From CBDFLT01 sp965249225 (GTDB lineage: Bacteria; Chloroflexota; Dehalococcoidia; Lucifugimonadales; G963668185), in assembly GCA_965249225.1 (NCBI GenBank), contig CBDFLT010000009.1, forward strand, positions 682,001 to 746,000: 64,000 nucleotides of DNA. Direction: 5' to 3'. Below the pieces are notes generated by a model. That model saw nothing but the letters and a program-made list of their open reading frames with translations. It was not told the origin of the DNA and ran no database searches. This document shows positions 1 through 10,159 of this stretch, piece after piece (the stretch's first letter is position 1; every line of letters begins with the position of its first letter). The position numbers and the translations under genes are program-made.

Positions 1-47
1 CGCTCTGCGTGGACAGGCTGCTCGATGGAGACCGGCGTGAGGATTGA
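1..47 (+). CDS. 3' end of an upstream gene, possibly SbcD/YhaO-like
   Basis: The third frame is open from the window edge to a TGA at 45-47 and encodes a short acidic tail ending DRLLDGDRRED. It overlaps the start of the following SMC-like ATPase gene. Genes of that ATPase family usually follow a metallophosphoesterase (YhaO/SbcD type) with a short overlap, so this is plausibly the end of that partner. Only about 14 codons are visible, so the identity is inferred from context alone. Confidence 0.35.
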   Translation, partial: LCVDRLLDGDRRED

Positions 48-3000
48 GCGGCTTCAGATCGACGGATTCGGCTACTTCTTCCAGCGTGAAGTGGGGCCGC
101 TGGACGTCGGCCTCACTGTAATCGCCGGCCCAAACGAGGCCGGCAAGAGCACTCTCCTGGCTTTTGTGCGTGCGATCCTGTTTGGATTTCCGGCCAGGGG
201 GAGCGACTATCACTACCCGCCATTGACGGGCGGCAGGCACGGAGGCCGTGTCGCCATCATTGCAGACGACGGACAGCGGTATACCGTAGAGCGGCATCGT
301 GGGCCTCGTGGAGGACAGGCCACAGTCACCGCGGCCGATGGCTCTCAGCGCGATGGGGTGGCCCTACCGGAGCTTGTGGGTCACGCCTCCCTCGACCTCT
401 TCCAGTCCGTGTTCGCCTTCGGCCTCGATGAACTCCAGGATATGGGCTCGCTAAGCGGCGCGGAAGTGAGCGGGAGGATCTACAGCGCGGGGATAGGCGC
501 CTCCAGCCTCCCTAAAGTCCTCCGGGAGTTGGAGGCCGAGCAGGGAGGGATCTTCACTGTCAGAGGGAGGAAGCACCACGTCGCCAACGTGCTGGCCGAG
601 ATGCAGGAGGTGGACTCGAAGCTGGAGGAGCTGTCGGCCCAGGCCGCCGAGTACGGCGACCTGACGACTCACTTGGTGGATGTGGAGCGTGACCTGCGGA
701 CCGTCGACCAGAGGCGGGCGGCGTTTCAGTCGCGTATCAGGGAGCTGGACAGGTTCAAGAGGGGATGGGGTGAACTGGCGCCCCTCCTCGAGCTTGAGGG
801 GCAGCTCGATGGGATTCCACCCTTCGAGGGGTTTCCGGAGGACGCGACCGTTCGCCTGGATAACCTTGAGGGGCAGCTGCGAGTGGCCGAGCAAGAGATG
901 AGGGAGGCGGCCGAAGAGCTTGAACGTGCTGAAGGTGTCGCCGATGTGACGATCTCTGATGAGGCGTTGCTCCAGGAGGGCGACGCTGTTGAGCACATGC
1001 GGCGTCGCCTGGGCAGCTTTCAGGACTCAGTGCGCCATCTTCCCGAACGCGAGGCTGATTTGAGGGGAATGCAGCGGGCGCTCGACGATGGCATCCGGGA
1101 CCTCGGTCCGGGGTGGGATGAGGCGCGAGTAGTTGGGTCCGATACATCCATGACCGTCCACGACGAGGTGGGGCAGTGGGGTCAGCGGCTGACCGAGACC
1201 GATCAGAAGGTGCGAGACCATGAGGGTGGGCTGGAGCGTCGCAGGGAGGAGCACCAGGACGCCGTAGATGCGGAGGCCGGGGCCAGGTCCGTAGTTGACG
1301 GGACCCCCGAGCCACCACTGGACGCCGACGCGCTGGAAATTCGGCGTGGCGCGCTGAGGACAGCCAGGAGTCGCCTTAACGAGCTAACGCAGTTGCGCCA
1401 CCGACGGAGAGATCTGGAGGCCCAGTTGGGCCAGGAGACGGGTCCGCCTCGGGAAGCAGGCCCGTTGATGAGACGTTTGCCCTTGCTGCCGCTGGTGCTG
1501 ATCGGCGTCGGTCTTTCCGCGCTTGTAGTGGGACTGGTGGTGAGCGGACAGGAGGCCGCGCTCGCCATCGGTGTGGTCCTGGTCGTCCTGGGGGTCGTGG
1601 CATACGCCATGCCGCCTGGGGGACGGTTGCGCGTGGGTGGGCTCGTGTCGCCGCGCGACGGACCCTTACGCAGCCTGCTCGAGGACGCGCTCCGGGAAGA
1701 GGCTGCGGCTGAGGCGGCGCTGCGGGAGGAGTCTCGCGCTCTGGGCCTGGAGCTCCCGGACGCAGGTGCGCTCGACGGGGTCGATGAGGAGCTGGATGGC
1801 GCCGCGGACGCCCTTAGAATCCGGAACGACGTTATGCAGCGCCTGGCGGACGCATCGAAGCACGCCCAGCGTTGCGAGCGTCGGGTCGAGGAGGCGCAGG
1901 AGGTGCAAGCACAGGCCCTGGACGCGCGGAGTCAGGCGCAGACCGAGTGGAGCGCATGGCTCAAGGGTCACCAGCTTGTCGAGACCCTTATGCCTGTTAC
2001 GGTGAACCAATTGCTGGAACGGATCGAGACCGCGCGTGTCAAGCATGACCAGGTAGTGGAGATGCGGAACCGGGCGAATGCTATCAGGAAGGATATCGAG
2101 GAGTACCGGGGGCTCGTGGGGCCGTTGGCCGCCAAACACGGTGCGAACCCCCAAAGCAGCGAAGCTGATGCCCCTGTGGACGTGGCCGACCGGCTGATCG
2201 CGCGGTTCGAGGCGGCCCGCGAGGAGGCAACACGACGCAACAACGCGAAGGAGGCGGCCGACGGCGCCAGGCGAAGCTTAGAGAAGCATCGCCGTCGAGT
2301 CGAGGCGCTGCGAGAGGAGGTTGGAGGCCTCATCGCCGCGGGAGGCGCGGCCGACTCGGAAGAGCTAAGGCGCAGAGCCGCGCTGCACGTCCAGCGAAGG
2401 ACGCTTGAGGAGACGCAGCGCGGGCAAAGGATGAGGCTGCAGCAGCTCTGCGCACCGGGCGAATCGCTGGAGAGCCTTATCGAGGCCCTTCGCCAAGGCA
2501 CCCCCGAGTCGATAAGCGAGGAGTGGGAACGGCTTGAGGGCGAGCTGAGAGAGATCGATGAGCGTCGGGACGAGCTCGTTGCGGAGAAGGCCCGCGTTAA
2601 CTCCCGACTGGAGCAGCTTACCGGCGAGGAGGCGTCATCCGCGCTTCGGGCCGAAAGGGCGATGCTCGTCGAGCGGCTTTGCGACCACGCGCGTGAGTGG
2701 TCCAAGTTGACCATCGCGCAGTCACTGCTCCGACGCGCCCGGCAGAGATACGAGCAAGAGCGCCAGCCAGGCGTCATGCGCTATGCGGAACGGTTCTTCA
2801 AGACGGTAACGGGAGGGAGGTACAACCGTTTGTACGCTCCTCTCGGGGAGCACAGGGTCACCGTCGAGAGCAGCGATGGCTCGACAAGGCGGCCTGAAGA
2901 GCTGAGCAGAGGTACGCGGGAGCAGCTCTACCTGGCCCTACGTTTCGGACTGATCCGTGAGTTCAGCGAGCATGCGGAGCCCCTGCCGGTCGTCGTCGAT

Positions 3001-3201
3001 GAGGCGCTGGTCAACTTCGATCCCGAGAGGGCGCGAAGGGCAGTCCAGGCATTCGTCGAGCTGTCCCAGACCAATCAGGTGCTGGTTTTCACCTGCCATC
3101 CCTCGACGGTGAAGCTGTTCAAGGGGGCGGACCCCGACGCGAAGGTGATCGACCTGGACACCTCTGCGTCCGGGTCTGAAGCGCAGGCCCGGCTCATGTG
3201 A
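37..3201 (+). CDS. YhaN-like AAA ATPase (SMC/SbcC type)
   Basis: Large SMC/Rad50-type ATPase of about 1054 aa. Walker A GPNEAGKST lies near residue 33, and the ABC signature region (ELSRGTREQLYLALR, near 955) and Walker B (VVVDEALVNFDPERA, near 985) are at the C terminus. Between them are long charged coiled coils, interrupted at about residues 478-525 by two hydrophobic segments, as is typical of the YhaN branch. Partners of this family are SbcD-like nucleases acting on DNA ends, and the gene tail just upstream fits that. I prefer GTG at 37 (RIERLQIDGFG follows directly, and GGAG lies 6-7 nt upstream) to ATG at 25. The role in DNA end processing is inferred from the family. Confidence 0.85.
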   Translation: MRIERLQIDGFGYFFQREVGPLDVGLTVIAGPNEAGKSTLLAFVRAILFGFPARGSDYHYPPLTGGRHGGRVAIIADDGQRYTVERHRGPRGGQATVTAADGSQRDGVALPELVGHASLDLFQSVFAFGLDELQDMGSLSGAEVSGRIYSAGIGASSLPKVLRELEAEQGGIFTVRGRKHHVANVLAEMQEVDSKLEELSAQAAEYGDLTTHLVDVERDLRTVDQRRAAFQSRIRELDRFKRGWGELAPLLELEGQLDGIPPFEGFPEDATVRLDNLEGQLRVAEQEMREAAEELERAEGVADVTISDEALLQEGDAVEHMRRRLGSFQDSVRHLPEREADLRGMQRALDDGIRDLGPGWDEARVVGSDTSMTVHDEVGQWGQRLTETDQKVRDHEGGLERRREEHQDAVDAEAGARSVVDGTPEPPLDADALEIRRGALRTARSRLNELTQLRHRRRDLEAQLGQETGPPREAGPLMRRLPLLPLVLIGVGLSALVVGLVVSGQEAALAIGVVLVVLGVVAYAMPPGGRLRVGGLVSPRDGPLRSLLEDALREEAAAEAALREESRALGLELPDAGALDGVDEELDGAADALRIRNDVMQRLADASKHAQRCERRVEEAQEVQAQALDARSQAQTEWSAWLKGHQLVETLMPVTVNQLLERIETARVKHDQVVEMRNRANAIRKDIEEYRGLVGPLAAKHGANPQSSEADAPVDVADRLIARFEAAREEATRRNNAKEAADGARRSLEKHRRRVEALREEVGGLIAAGGAADSEELRRRAALHVQRRTLEETQRGQRMRLQQLCAPGESLESLIEALRQGTPESISEEWERLEGELREIDERRDELVAEKARVNSRLEQLTGEEASSALRAERAMLVERLCDHAREWSKLTIAQSLLRRARQRYEQERQPGVMRYAERFFKTVTGGRYNRLYAPLGEHRVTVESSDGSTRRPEELSRGTREQLYLALRFGLIREFSEHAEPLPVVVDEALVNFDPERARRAVQAFVELSQTNQVLVFTCHPSTVKLFKGADPDAKVIDLDTSASGSEAQARLM

Positions 3202-3266
3202 GGTGGAGGTGGGGTAGGTCCCGCCGCCCTTAATCCGCCTGGACTGAAAGCACTCTGCCCCTGGGT

Positions 3267-3293
3267 GGTTAATTCCCGCTCACCCGCCCTGAG
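3267..3293 (+). repeat. Dispersed intergenic repeat, copy 1
   Basis: GGTTAATTCCCGCTCACCCGCCCTGAG type core. It is shared with copies near 3361, 26239, 35539 and 41075, always between genes and in the same orientation. The consensus core is roughly G-K-TT-N-W-T-Y-CCC followed by CACCCGCCC. Confidence 0.55.
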
Positions 3294-3360
3294 CGGTACG
3301 TGGAGGTGCCCCGTCCCATTGGCGGGGCTGAGTCTTGGAACTGGTCCACCCCACCCGGGA

Positions 3361-3391
3361 GGGGTTGTTCCCACCCACCCGCCCTGGGCGG
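3361..3391 (+). repeat. Dispersed intergenic repeat, copy 2
   Basis: Core GGTTGTTCCCACCCACCCG, preceded by a CCACCCCACCCGG lead-in. Similarity to the copy at 41075 continues for several tens of bases downstream (GCxTGCC...ACGCCCCA...), so the full element may be nearly 100 bp. The 3202-3441 gap between two convergent genes holds these two copies and no evident gene. Confidence 0.6.
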
Positions 3392-3441
3392 CGTGCCAAG
3401 ACGCCCCACCCATGGCTCATGGTGGGGGGATTTGATATGCC

Positions 3442-6400
3442 CTAGCTTGCCAACGGTCGAGCGGCCGCCTCCACCCGCTCGCGGGCCAATGTCTTCAGGT
3501 TCTCGAGGTCTTTGAAGGGCACCTCTCTCTCGGCGTGCAGGAACGCCAGCACGATCTCCTTGACCGGCAGCCCGGTAGCTTCTTCGACGGCCAGCGCGTA
3601 GGCCCCTACCTGGACACGGTATCGGTCTTTCGCCCGCCCCGCCGCCTCTTCACCGTCCACCTCATCCGTCTTGTAGTCCACGACGACGAGGCACCCATCG
3701 CTCTCGAACAGCAGGTCGATGAAGCCCTCCACCAGGGTGCCGTTCACCGGGGTGCTGACAAATACCTCGCGGTAGTACTGTTTGGACGCCACGGCCCGCT
3801 TGACCACCGACGTTTCAATGCCGCGGCGTACCAACCGCGCCACGTCGCGCCATCGGCCGCCGATGCCTTCGGCGGCGGCCTGAGCGCGGCTGATCTCCTC
3901 TAGGCCGGCGCCCGTTTCGAGGTCGATGCTCTGCAAGGCGCTGTGGACGGCGCGTCCCAGGCTGGTCCCCGCGCGTCCCCTGCGATACGACACCTCCCCT
4001 CTCTCGGCCTCCTCTTTATCTATCTCGGCCAGCTTTGTGGCTGCTACGGAGGCCGGGATGGAGGCGCGCGCGAAGTCCTCCCTTCTTTTTTGAAGCCATG
4101 TCATCCTGTCCGTCGCGGTGTCAACCTTCGACTCATCGCCCACGCTCTCCGCCACCACTTCCCCGACATCCCCCGTGCCTAGGAGTATCCCGTGCCAGAG
4201 CTCAGGCCGCCGCGAGGACAGATCTGCGATCCTGGCCGCGGCCGATTTTTCACCCCTTTTCCCGTGGAAGAGGCTGACTATCAGGTGGTCTTTGGCCCTC
4301 GTTGCGGCCACGTACATGAGGCGGACCGCCTCGGACTCTTCCATCGCCACCTCTCGGCGGCTTGCCTCCTCAAACCCTGCCGTCACGAATGGCGCCTTAT
4401 TGGGCCCTATGCTCACTTCCACCTCGCCGGTGGCCCTATCGAAGATGACGGGCCCGATGCGCCCTCTAGACGCCGAGCCCAGGCCGGCCAGCAGCACGAT
4501 GGGGAACTCCAGGCCCTTGGCGGCGTGGATGGTCATGATGCGGACCGCGTCCTCGTCGGTCTCCGGGACCGGAGTTTCCACCATGCGAGCTCCCTCCTGT
4601 GCCTGACGCTCGATCCAGTTGAGGAAGGCCCTCAGAGAGCCGCCGCCCACCTGTGTGAAGGCGCGGGCGCGCTGGACGACGAAGCGGAGGCGTCGCCATC
4701 GCTCGCGCGGGCGCTTCCTTCCGAAGCAGGCCTCGATCATCCGCCGCTCGCGAATGAAACGCTCGATGAGTTGGTCGGACGCCTCCCACGTCCTCGATTC
4801 GTGGAACCGCCTCAGGGTGTCCAGCGCATCACGTACAGGGCCATTGGCCATCCCCGGGTTGATGTAGTCCAGGCTCCCACCGGACTCGACGAACCGCAGT
4901 AGCTCCACATCGCTACAGCCGAACGCCGAGGACCGCAGCGCCGCCACCAGCGCCACCTGGTCCGCGGGGGAGTCTATGGCGCGCATGCAGTCCAGGAGCT
5001 CCCTCACGTCCTGGTTGGCCAGGACCATGGACTGGCTCTCGATGCGGTAAGGGATGTTGGCGTCCTCCAGGGCCCGTTCCAGGGCTCCGAGTACCGTCCG
5101 ATTGGGGATAAGCACGCAGACGTCCTGGAAGCGGGCGTCGCGCAGGCCGCCATCGCCCCCGTCTCGCACTTTCCACGCCGAGGACTTGATCCGGCGGAGG
5201 ACGGCCGCGATGTTGGCGCCCTCCTCCTGGCGTATGTCGTGGGATGAGGTCTCCCTCTGCCCACCGAACCAGTGAACCCCCAGGGGTGGCGTTGCCCTGG
5301 GTGGCGACCACCTGGCGGTCAGCGCGGCGTACGGGGCCTGGGTGAGTCCCTGGTCATCGCTCATCCACCGGCCGAAGATCTCGTTTACCCAGGATATGAT
5401 CGGCTCCTGGCAGCGGAAGTTTTGTTCCAACGGGACCGCAGCGCCTCCGAGCAGGTCTCGAACCCGGCTTAACGCCGTGATGTCGGCCCGGCGGAAGCGG
5501 TAGATGGACTGCTTGGAGTCTCCCACCATGAAGAGCTTTCCGGGGGTCACCTTCACGCGGGTCCAGTCCGCCGCTCCCGTGCCCGGCCGTCCGGCCAAGA
5601 AGAACGCTATCTCGGCCTGTATGGGATCGGTATCTTGGAGCTCATCGATGAGGATGTGGCTGAACCTCCGCTGGAAGTGGGCCTGGGCGTCCGGGTTGTC
5701 GCGCAGCAGGTTCCGGGCCCAGACCAGCAGGTCGTGAAACTCGGCCTTACCGGCGTTCCGCCGCTCCTCCGCGTAGGTCAGGACGAAGCGTCGAAGCCTC
5801 TCTAGCAGAGGCAGTATGGCCTTCCTGCGGGCCTCTTTCTCCTCCTGACTTCTTTGGCCTTCCAGGTCATGGAGGAGGCCCTTCATCAGCTTGCAGCTAT
5901 TTTCCCCGGTATCCCGGTCAACATCCCAACCCTTCTGGTTGCCCTCTTTGGATGATAGTTTTCCCCATCTGGTCAGGAAAAGCGCGGCCTTCTCCGTGTC
6001 GGGCTCCATGGCGGCTAGCCTGTCTCCCAGGTCGGCGACGCGATTGGCGTGGGCTCCCAGCGGGTCGTCTGCCCCATCGTGGGCTAGCCGAAGCAGGCGT
6101 CGTATCTCCTCTCGCGCCTCCACGACTCCGCGGGCGGCCTTGAGAGTTGGCGCCCGGGCCTCGGCAAACGTTTGCAGGAGAAGGTTGTAGTTGTTGTGGA
6201 ACTCGCGGGCTACTTTGCGGAGGCCATCCAATTTAAGGCCGAGTCGGAGGGCATTGGACAGGTGAGGGGCGATGTCCTCGGCTTCCAGAGCTTCATCCAG
6301 CCATCTCCGCCACCTGTCCTCGAAATTAAGGTCGGCCTCGATCTCCTCCACCGTGTCGAAGTCGGGAGGAAGCCCCGCCTCCAACGGTAGCTCTCGTAGT

Positions 6401-6747
6401 AGGGAGGCCGCGAAGCTGTGAATCGTCTGGATCGATCCCCGCTCGAGGCGCCGCGCCTCCCGTAGGCACCGCTGCCGCTCTTCTTCGGTGGAGGAGGTAG
6501 AACGGCCTTTCTCCTCCAGACCTAGGCGTACCCGCTCGCGCAGCTCAGCTGCGGCGGCCTCCGTGAAGGTGATGGCCGCGACGCCATCTATGGTGGCTCG
6601 GGCCGACGCCACCAGGTTGACGGTCCTCTCCACCAGGGCGCTCGTCTTCCCGGTCCCCGCTCCCGCCTCGACGAACAGCGTCTCGTCCAGGGACCCGCTT
6701 ATCCGGTTGCGATGGGCCTGATCGGTGGGTACGAACGTCTGGCTCAT
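3442..6747 (-). CDS. addA: AddA-type helicase-nuclease (UvrD/RecB family)
   Basis: 1101-aa UvrD-like superfamily 1 helicase fused to a C-terminal RecB-type nuclease. Walker A EAGAGTGKTSALVERT lies near residue 27, the Walker B/motif II sequence is ILIDELQDTDPIQAE, then LFMVGDSKQSIYRFRRA (motif III), RIMTIHAAKGLEFPIVLL (motif V) and LMYVAATRAKDHLIV (motif VI). The nuclease motif VVVDYKTDEVD lies near residue 1020. With the following AddB-like protein it should form an AddAB complex that resects double-strand breaks for homologous recombination. The ATG overlaps the addB stop by 4 bp (ATGA), indicating translational coupling. The domain order supports AddA over plain UvrD. Confidence 0.9.
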   Translation of the reverse strand: MSQTFVPTDQAHRNRISGSLDETLFVEAGAGTGKTSALVERTVNLVASARATIDGVAAITFTEAAAAELRERVRLGLEEKGRSTSSTEEERQRCLREARRLERGSIQTIHSFAASLLRELPLEAGLPPDFDTVEEIEADLNFEDRWRRWLDEALEAEDIAPHLSNALRLGLKLDGLRKVAREFHNNYNLLLQTFAEARAPTLKAARGVVEAREEIRRLLRLAHDGADDPLGAHANRVADLGDRLAAMEPDTEKAALFLTRWGKLSSKEGNQKGWDVDRDTGENSCKLMKGLLHDLEGQRSQEEKEARRKAILPLLERLRRFVLTYAEERRNAGKAEFHDLLVWARNLLRDNPDAQAHFQRRFSHILIDELQDTDPIQAEIAFFLAGRPGTGAADWTRVKVTPGKLFMVGDSKQSIYRFRRADITALSRVRDLLGGAAVPLEQNFRCQEPIISWVNEIFGRWMSDDQGLTQAPYAALTARWSPPRATPPLGVHWFGGQRETSSHDIRQEEGANIAAVLRRIKSSAWKVRDGGDGGLRDARFQDVCVLIPNRTVLGALERALEDANIPYRIESQSMVLANQDVRELLDCMRAIDSPADQVALVAALRSSAFGCSDVELLRFVESGGSLDYINPGMANGPVRDALDTLRRFHESRTWEASDQLIERFIRERRMIEACFGRKRPRERWRRLRFVVQRARAFTQVGGGSLRAFLNWIERQAQEGARMVETPVPETDEDAVRIMTIHAAKGLEFPIVLLAGLGSASRGRIGPVIFDRATGEVEVSIGPNKAPFVTAGFEEASRREVAMEESEAVRLMYVAATRAKDHLIVSLFHGKRGEKSAAARIADLSSRRPELWHGILLGTGDVGEVVAESVGDESKVDTATDRMTWLQKRREDFARASIPASVAATKLAEIDKEEAERGEVSYRRGRAGTSLGRAVHSALQSIDLETGAGLEEISRAQAAAEGIGGRWRDVARLVRRGIETSVVKRAVASKQYYREVFVSTPVNGTLVEGFIDLLFESDGCLVVVDYKTDEVDGEEAAGRAKDRYRVQVGAYALAVEEATGLPVKEIVLAFLHAEREVPFKDLENLKTLARERVEAAARPLAS

Positions 6748-9700
6748 CCCTCTGTCAGCTCCACGTAGCCGGCAAGGTCAGGATCGCCTCGCTTACGCGT
6801 CCATAGCGCGTCCCGGTTCGATGGGCATACGCGGTCGAAGTCGCAGAACTTGCAATTCTCGGAGCCATACAGGCCGGGTGCGCCCGGATTCGCGGGAAAG
6901 AGGCCTCGTTCGATCCCCGAGGCGATGGTCCCAACCACCTCCTTGAGATGAGATTCCACGTCCGCCAGGCGTATGGCCTTCCGGTCGAATTTGCCCTGTG
7001 CGCTAACGAACCAGTACTGGCCTTCGACGTCCTGTGCCCCATCCTGGAGGGAGCGCACCGCCATTGCGTACACGGGGAGCTGCAGGTGTCGTCCGGCTCC
7101 CAGGGGGTCCCTTCTCATGTCGTCGTACGAATCGGTGCGGCCCGACTTATAGTCGATAACGGTGGTCCTGGAGCCGGACTGGTCGGTGTCTACGCGGTCG
7201 ATCAGCCCGCGAAAGCGGACGAGATCTCCGTTGGGCAGCTCAAGCGGCACCGCCGGCAGGCTGTCGGTCGTGCCGAACCCGAAACTTCGCTCGACCCACA
7301 TAGGTCTCGACCCGTGCTCCGCCCGCCACCGGCTGTCGTATTCCAGAAAGGATGCGAGGTCGTCTCGGATCTCGTCCTTCACTACCTCCCAGATCAGCTT
7401 CCTGCCGGTTATCCCTTGGGCTTCGGCCTGTTTGAACTCCTCCTCCGCTATCTCCATTAGCAGCCCCTGGTGGTCTTCCCGCCACGGCTCGCCGTAGCCG
7501 GGAAGTTGCCCTCGCTTGGTAGCGGCCTCCACGAAGCGCTCCAGGATTCTGTGAATGAGGGTTCCCCGGTCCAGAGGCGAGATGGCCAGCATCTCCTCGG
7601 GGCTTTCCAGCGCGGACAGGCCGAGGACATCGGCCAGGAAGTATCGGTAGGGACACGTGGCCCACCTCTCGAGTCTGGTGGGCGACAGCTCGATCTCGGA
7701 TGGGAGAGGCAATCGAGGGCTCTTTCCGGCCAGCTCGGACAAGCGCCCGTCCCAGGCGGTGAACCGGTCGCTCCGCCTGGCCTGCTCCATTCTCAGGGCG
7801 CGGTCCAGGGTTTCACCCTCAGACAGGAGGGGATGATCACCCAGCCGTCGGCCTCCTGCCCGCCATCGAGCTACGCTGGCGACGTCGTAATCGTGGGCGT
7901 CGGCCGGCGCCAGGCTACCGGCGTGCTCCAGGCCGTGCTCAGACGACTCGACCACGGTAAGCCAGCCCTCGGCCGCATGCCTGGTCAGGTCTGTGGAGGA
8001 GACAGGGCCGCCATGCGCGTGTTCGGCCGCTTCCAGGAGCCACACCGAGGGGTACTGGGCCCGCTGCCCGGAGGTATCGCCCCTCGGGTAGCTGAGGACC
8101 CGCTGACCGCCGGCGGCCAGTGCCGAGAGGAACAGACGCCGTTCTTCCACACTCCGGTCCTCACGAAGCGGCAGGGCGCGGGCCCCTCCCAATGCCTTTC
8201 GTATATGGTCCGGCAGCATCGGGTCTTCCGCGACACGAGGCGGAAACGCGCCCTCGGCCACGCCGACAAGATGGACTACGTCGAAGTCCATGCCCTGCGC
8301 CGAGGCGACCGGTCCCACGAATACGCCTTCTCCCACTTTTCCGAGTCGGCCCGAGGAGGACTCCAGGGCATCGCTGAACATGAGGCGAAAGCCGGCAAGG
8401 TCGGTATGTCCGGCCACGGTGTCGAGTCCGCTTATGTCGTCCAGCTTCGCCAGGACCTGGTCGTAGCTGTCGCGGTGTTCCTCGGGCCATCGCTCTGGGT
8501 TGAAGGCGTATTTTTTGAGCAGGCGCTCGGCCCACCGTGCGTGATCTCTCCACCGATCGCTCTGCGGCGGAGGCGCATCGGCCTCCAGTTTCTTGATGAA
8601 GGACTCGAGGCGTCTGGATGATGAGACGAGCTCGCGAAGACCACTGAGTATGGCGGGTGTAGTCTCCTCTAGCCTCTCGAGCTTTTCAATCCTCTGGGAG
8701 ACATGGCCCCGGTGGCGGCCCAGCCGCTCTGTCCACTGGGAGATTCCGCCCACGATTCCGGCCTCCCGGGAGACCGTTTCCCACCTCCCAAGCTCCGCAG
8801 AGGCGGGGGTACCGTTGTCTCCCTTGACCGGCGCCTCAGCGATCCACTCCATAACGCTCTCCCGGCTGAAGTCGCTCTCGACGACCGTTAACAACATGGT
8901 CAGGAGTTTTCCAGCCGGGGAGTCTCTCAGCGGACGCGGGTCTGGGCCGGCGACGGGTATCGTCGCCATGCGAAGCAGGGAGGGGACTAAGTAGCCATAA
9001 GGATCGGCCTGCCTGTATAGGACCGCCATGCGGTGAAACGGCAGGCCCCGCTCGGCCTTGTGGGCGATGTGGCGCACGATCCACTGCACCTCTTCATGCG
9101 CGTTTGGGGCGCTCACCAGGTGGTCTGCCGCGACCTCGGGGTGCAGATTCACGTCACGAGTGGGTCGTGGCCCGAATGTCGATGCGAGTCGAGCCGCCAG
9201 CCGTTGCGCCGAGGCATCGGCATCATCCTCTCCAACGAGGCCCAACACCACGGCGCACATTCCCTCACCCCCCAGGGCTTCGATGAGGGATGTTTCACCA
9301 GGCGTGATGTCCTGGACCAGGTAGAACACGACGAGCCCGAGGTCCCACAGGGCGCTGGCGGCCCTTCCTTCGCCGACGGCGGCAGCTGCCGCCTGGGCCA
9401 GCTCCTCACGGTTGTAGGTATGGCTCAGGTGCTCCTTAGTGAGCCGGTACCACCGCACGATCTGGGCCCTCAGCGGGTCTGCCTCATCCAGTCGCTGGAG
9501 CCCTTGGGCGGACAGCCTTGCCAGGTCTCTGAAGGTGTTGCGAAGGGACCTGTGGAGGCCGGGGTGATGGGCCAAGGGGTCGAGGGGCTCATGCCCGGCC
9601 ATCTCGGGTGCACCGGCCCTGATGGCCGCCAGCTCCACCAGAGGAGATAGCGGGACCTTATCCTGGGCCGCGAGAGACGGGGCGCCCAGATACTCCGCGA

Positions 9701-9905
9701 GTCGCGACGGCACCATGAAGCGCACGTTGACCAGTCCGCCCGTCGACGCGAGGCTCCGCCGCAGCGAGAGCCCCGTGTACTGGGTGGGCACGACTACGGT
9801 CACGGGCGCCAGCGGGTCTTCGGACTTGGCCTCGGCGAGCAGGAAGGCCAGACGCTTCCGCGCCTCCGCGCCGTGGTATTCGAGGTGCAATTGGGGTTCG
9901 GCCAT
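6744..9905 (-). CDS. addB: AddB-like Fe-S nuclease subunit
   Basis: 1053-aa partner of the AddA-like protein and first gene of the pair. The N-terminal helicase-like half (VTVVVPTQYTGLSLRRSLA) shows no intact Walker A. The C-terminal half has a PD-(D/E)XK core (TTVIDYKSGRTDSYDD, near residue 915). Cysteines at WATCPYRYFL and in NCKFCDFDRVCP near the C terminus match the split four-cysteine Fe-S cluster of AddB-type nucleases. The lack of a P-loop suggests that AddA provides the motor and this subunit provides nuclease and recognition functions. It is divergent from the acyl-CoA ligase, with about 250 bp to that gene's chosen start. Confidence 0.85.
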   Translation of the reverse strand: MAEPQLHLEYHGAEARKRLAFLLAEAKSEDPLAPVTVVVPTQYTGLSLRRSLASTGGLVNVRFMVPSRLAEYLGAPSLAAQDKVPLSPLVELAAIRAGAPEMAGHEPLDPLAHHPGLHRSLRNTFRDLARLSAQGLQRLDEADPLRAQIVRWYRLTKEHLSHTYNREELAQAAAAAVGEGRAASALWDLGLVVFYLVQDITPGETSLIEALGGEGMCAVVLGLVGEDDADASAQRLAARLASTFGPRPTRDVNLHPEVAADHLVSAPNAHEEVQWIVRHIAHKAERGLPFHRMAVLYRQADPYGYLVPSLLRMATIPVAGPDPRPLRDSPAGKLLTMLLTVVESDFSRESVMEWIAEAPVKGDNGTPASAELGRWETVSREAGIVGGISQWTERLGRHRGHVSQRIEKLERLEETTPAILSGLRELVSSSRRLESFIKKLEADAPPPQSDRWRDHARWAERLLKKYAFNPERWPEEHRDSYDQVLAKLDDISGLDTVAGHTDLAGFRLMFSDALESSSGRLGKVGEGVFVGPVASAQGMDFDVVHLVGVAEGAFPPRVAEDPMLPDHIRKALGGARALPLREDRSVEERRLFLSALAAGGQRVLSYPRGDTSGQRAQYPSVWLLEAAEHAHGGPVSSTDLTRHAAEGWLTVVESSEHGLEHAGSLAPADAHDYDVASVARWRAGGRRLGDHPLLSEGETLDRALRMEQARRSDRFTAWDGRLSELAGKSPRLPLPSEIELSPTRLERWATCPYRYFLADVLGLSALESPEEMLAISPLDRGTLIHRILERFVEAATKRGQLPGYGEPWREDHQGLLMEIAEEEFKQAEAQGITGRKLIWEVVKDEIRDDLASFLEYDSRWRAEHGSRPMWVERSFGFGTTDSLPAVPLELPNGDLVRFRGLIDRVDTDQSGSRTTVIDYKSGRTDSYDDMRRDPLGAGRHLQLPVYAMAVRSLQDGAQDVEGQYWFVSAQGKFDRKAIRLADVESHLKEVVGTIASGIERGLFPANPGAPGLYGSENCKFCDFDRVCPSNRDALWTRKRGDPDLAGYVELTEG

Positions 9906-10159
9906 GCGGCGTTACGCCTTGCCACCAGGGGTGATAGGGACTAGAAGCAGACTCAAAATCATACACCGTTGTCGAGGATCGCTCTGCTCACGTCTGATTG
10001 TATCAGAGGAGGTCTCACTTCCCTTTCCTTCGAGGAGGTGGCTGGAAGGTTTTAGGACCGAGGGCTGAAGGTGCCATGGGGGCCGCCGCTTTCCGGTTTG
10101 CGCTGGCCCCTTTGTTGAGCTACGCTGATTATCCGAATGTGGGCTTCGAGGCATCCGGC

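Noticed and set aside
7470..8621. 383-codon plus-strand frame opposite addB
   Set aside because: GC-rich shadow without recognisable motifs; addB carries clear nuclease and Fe-S signatures.
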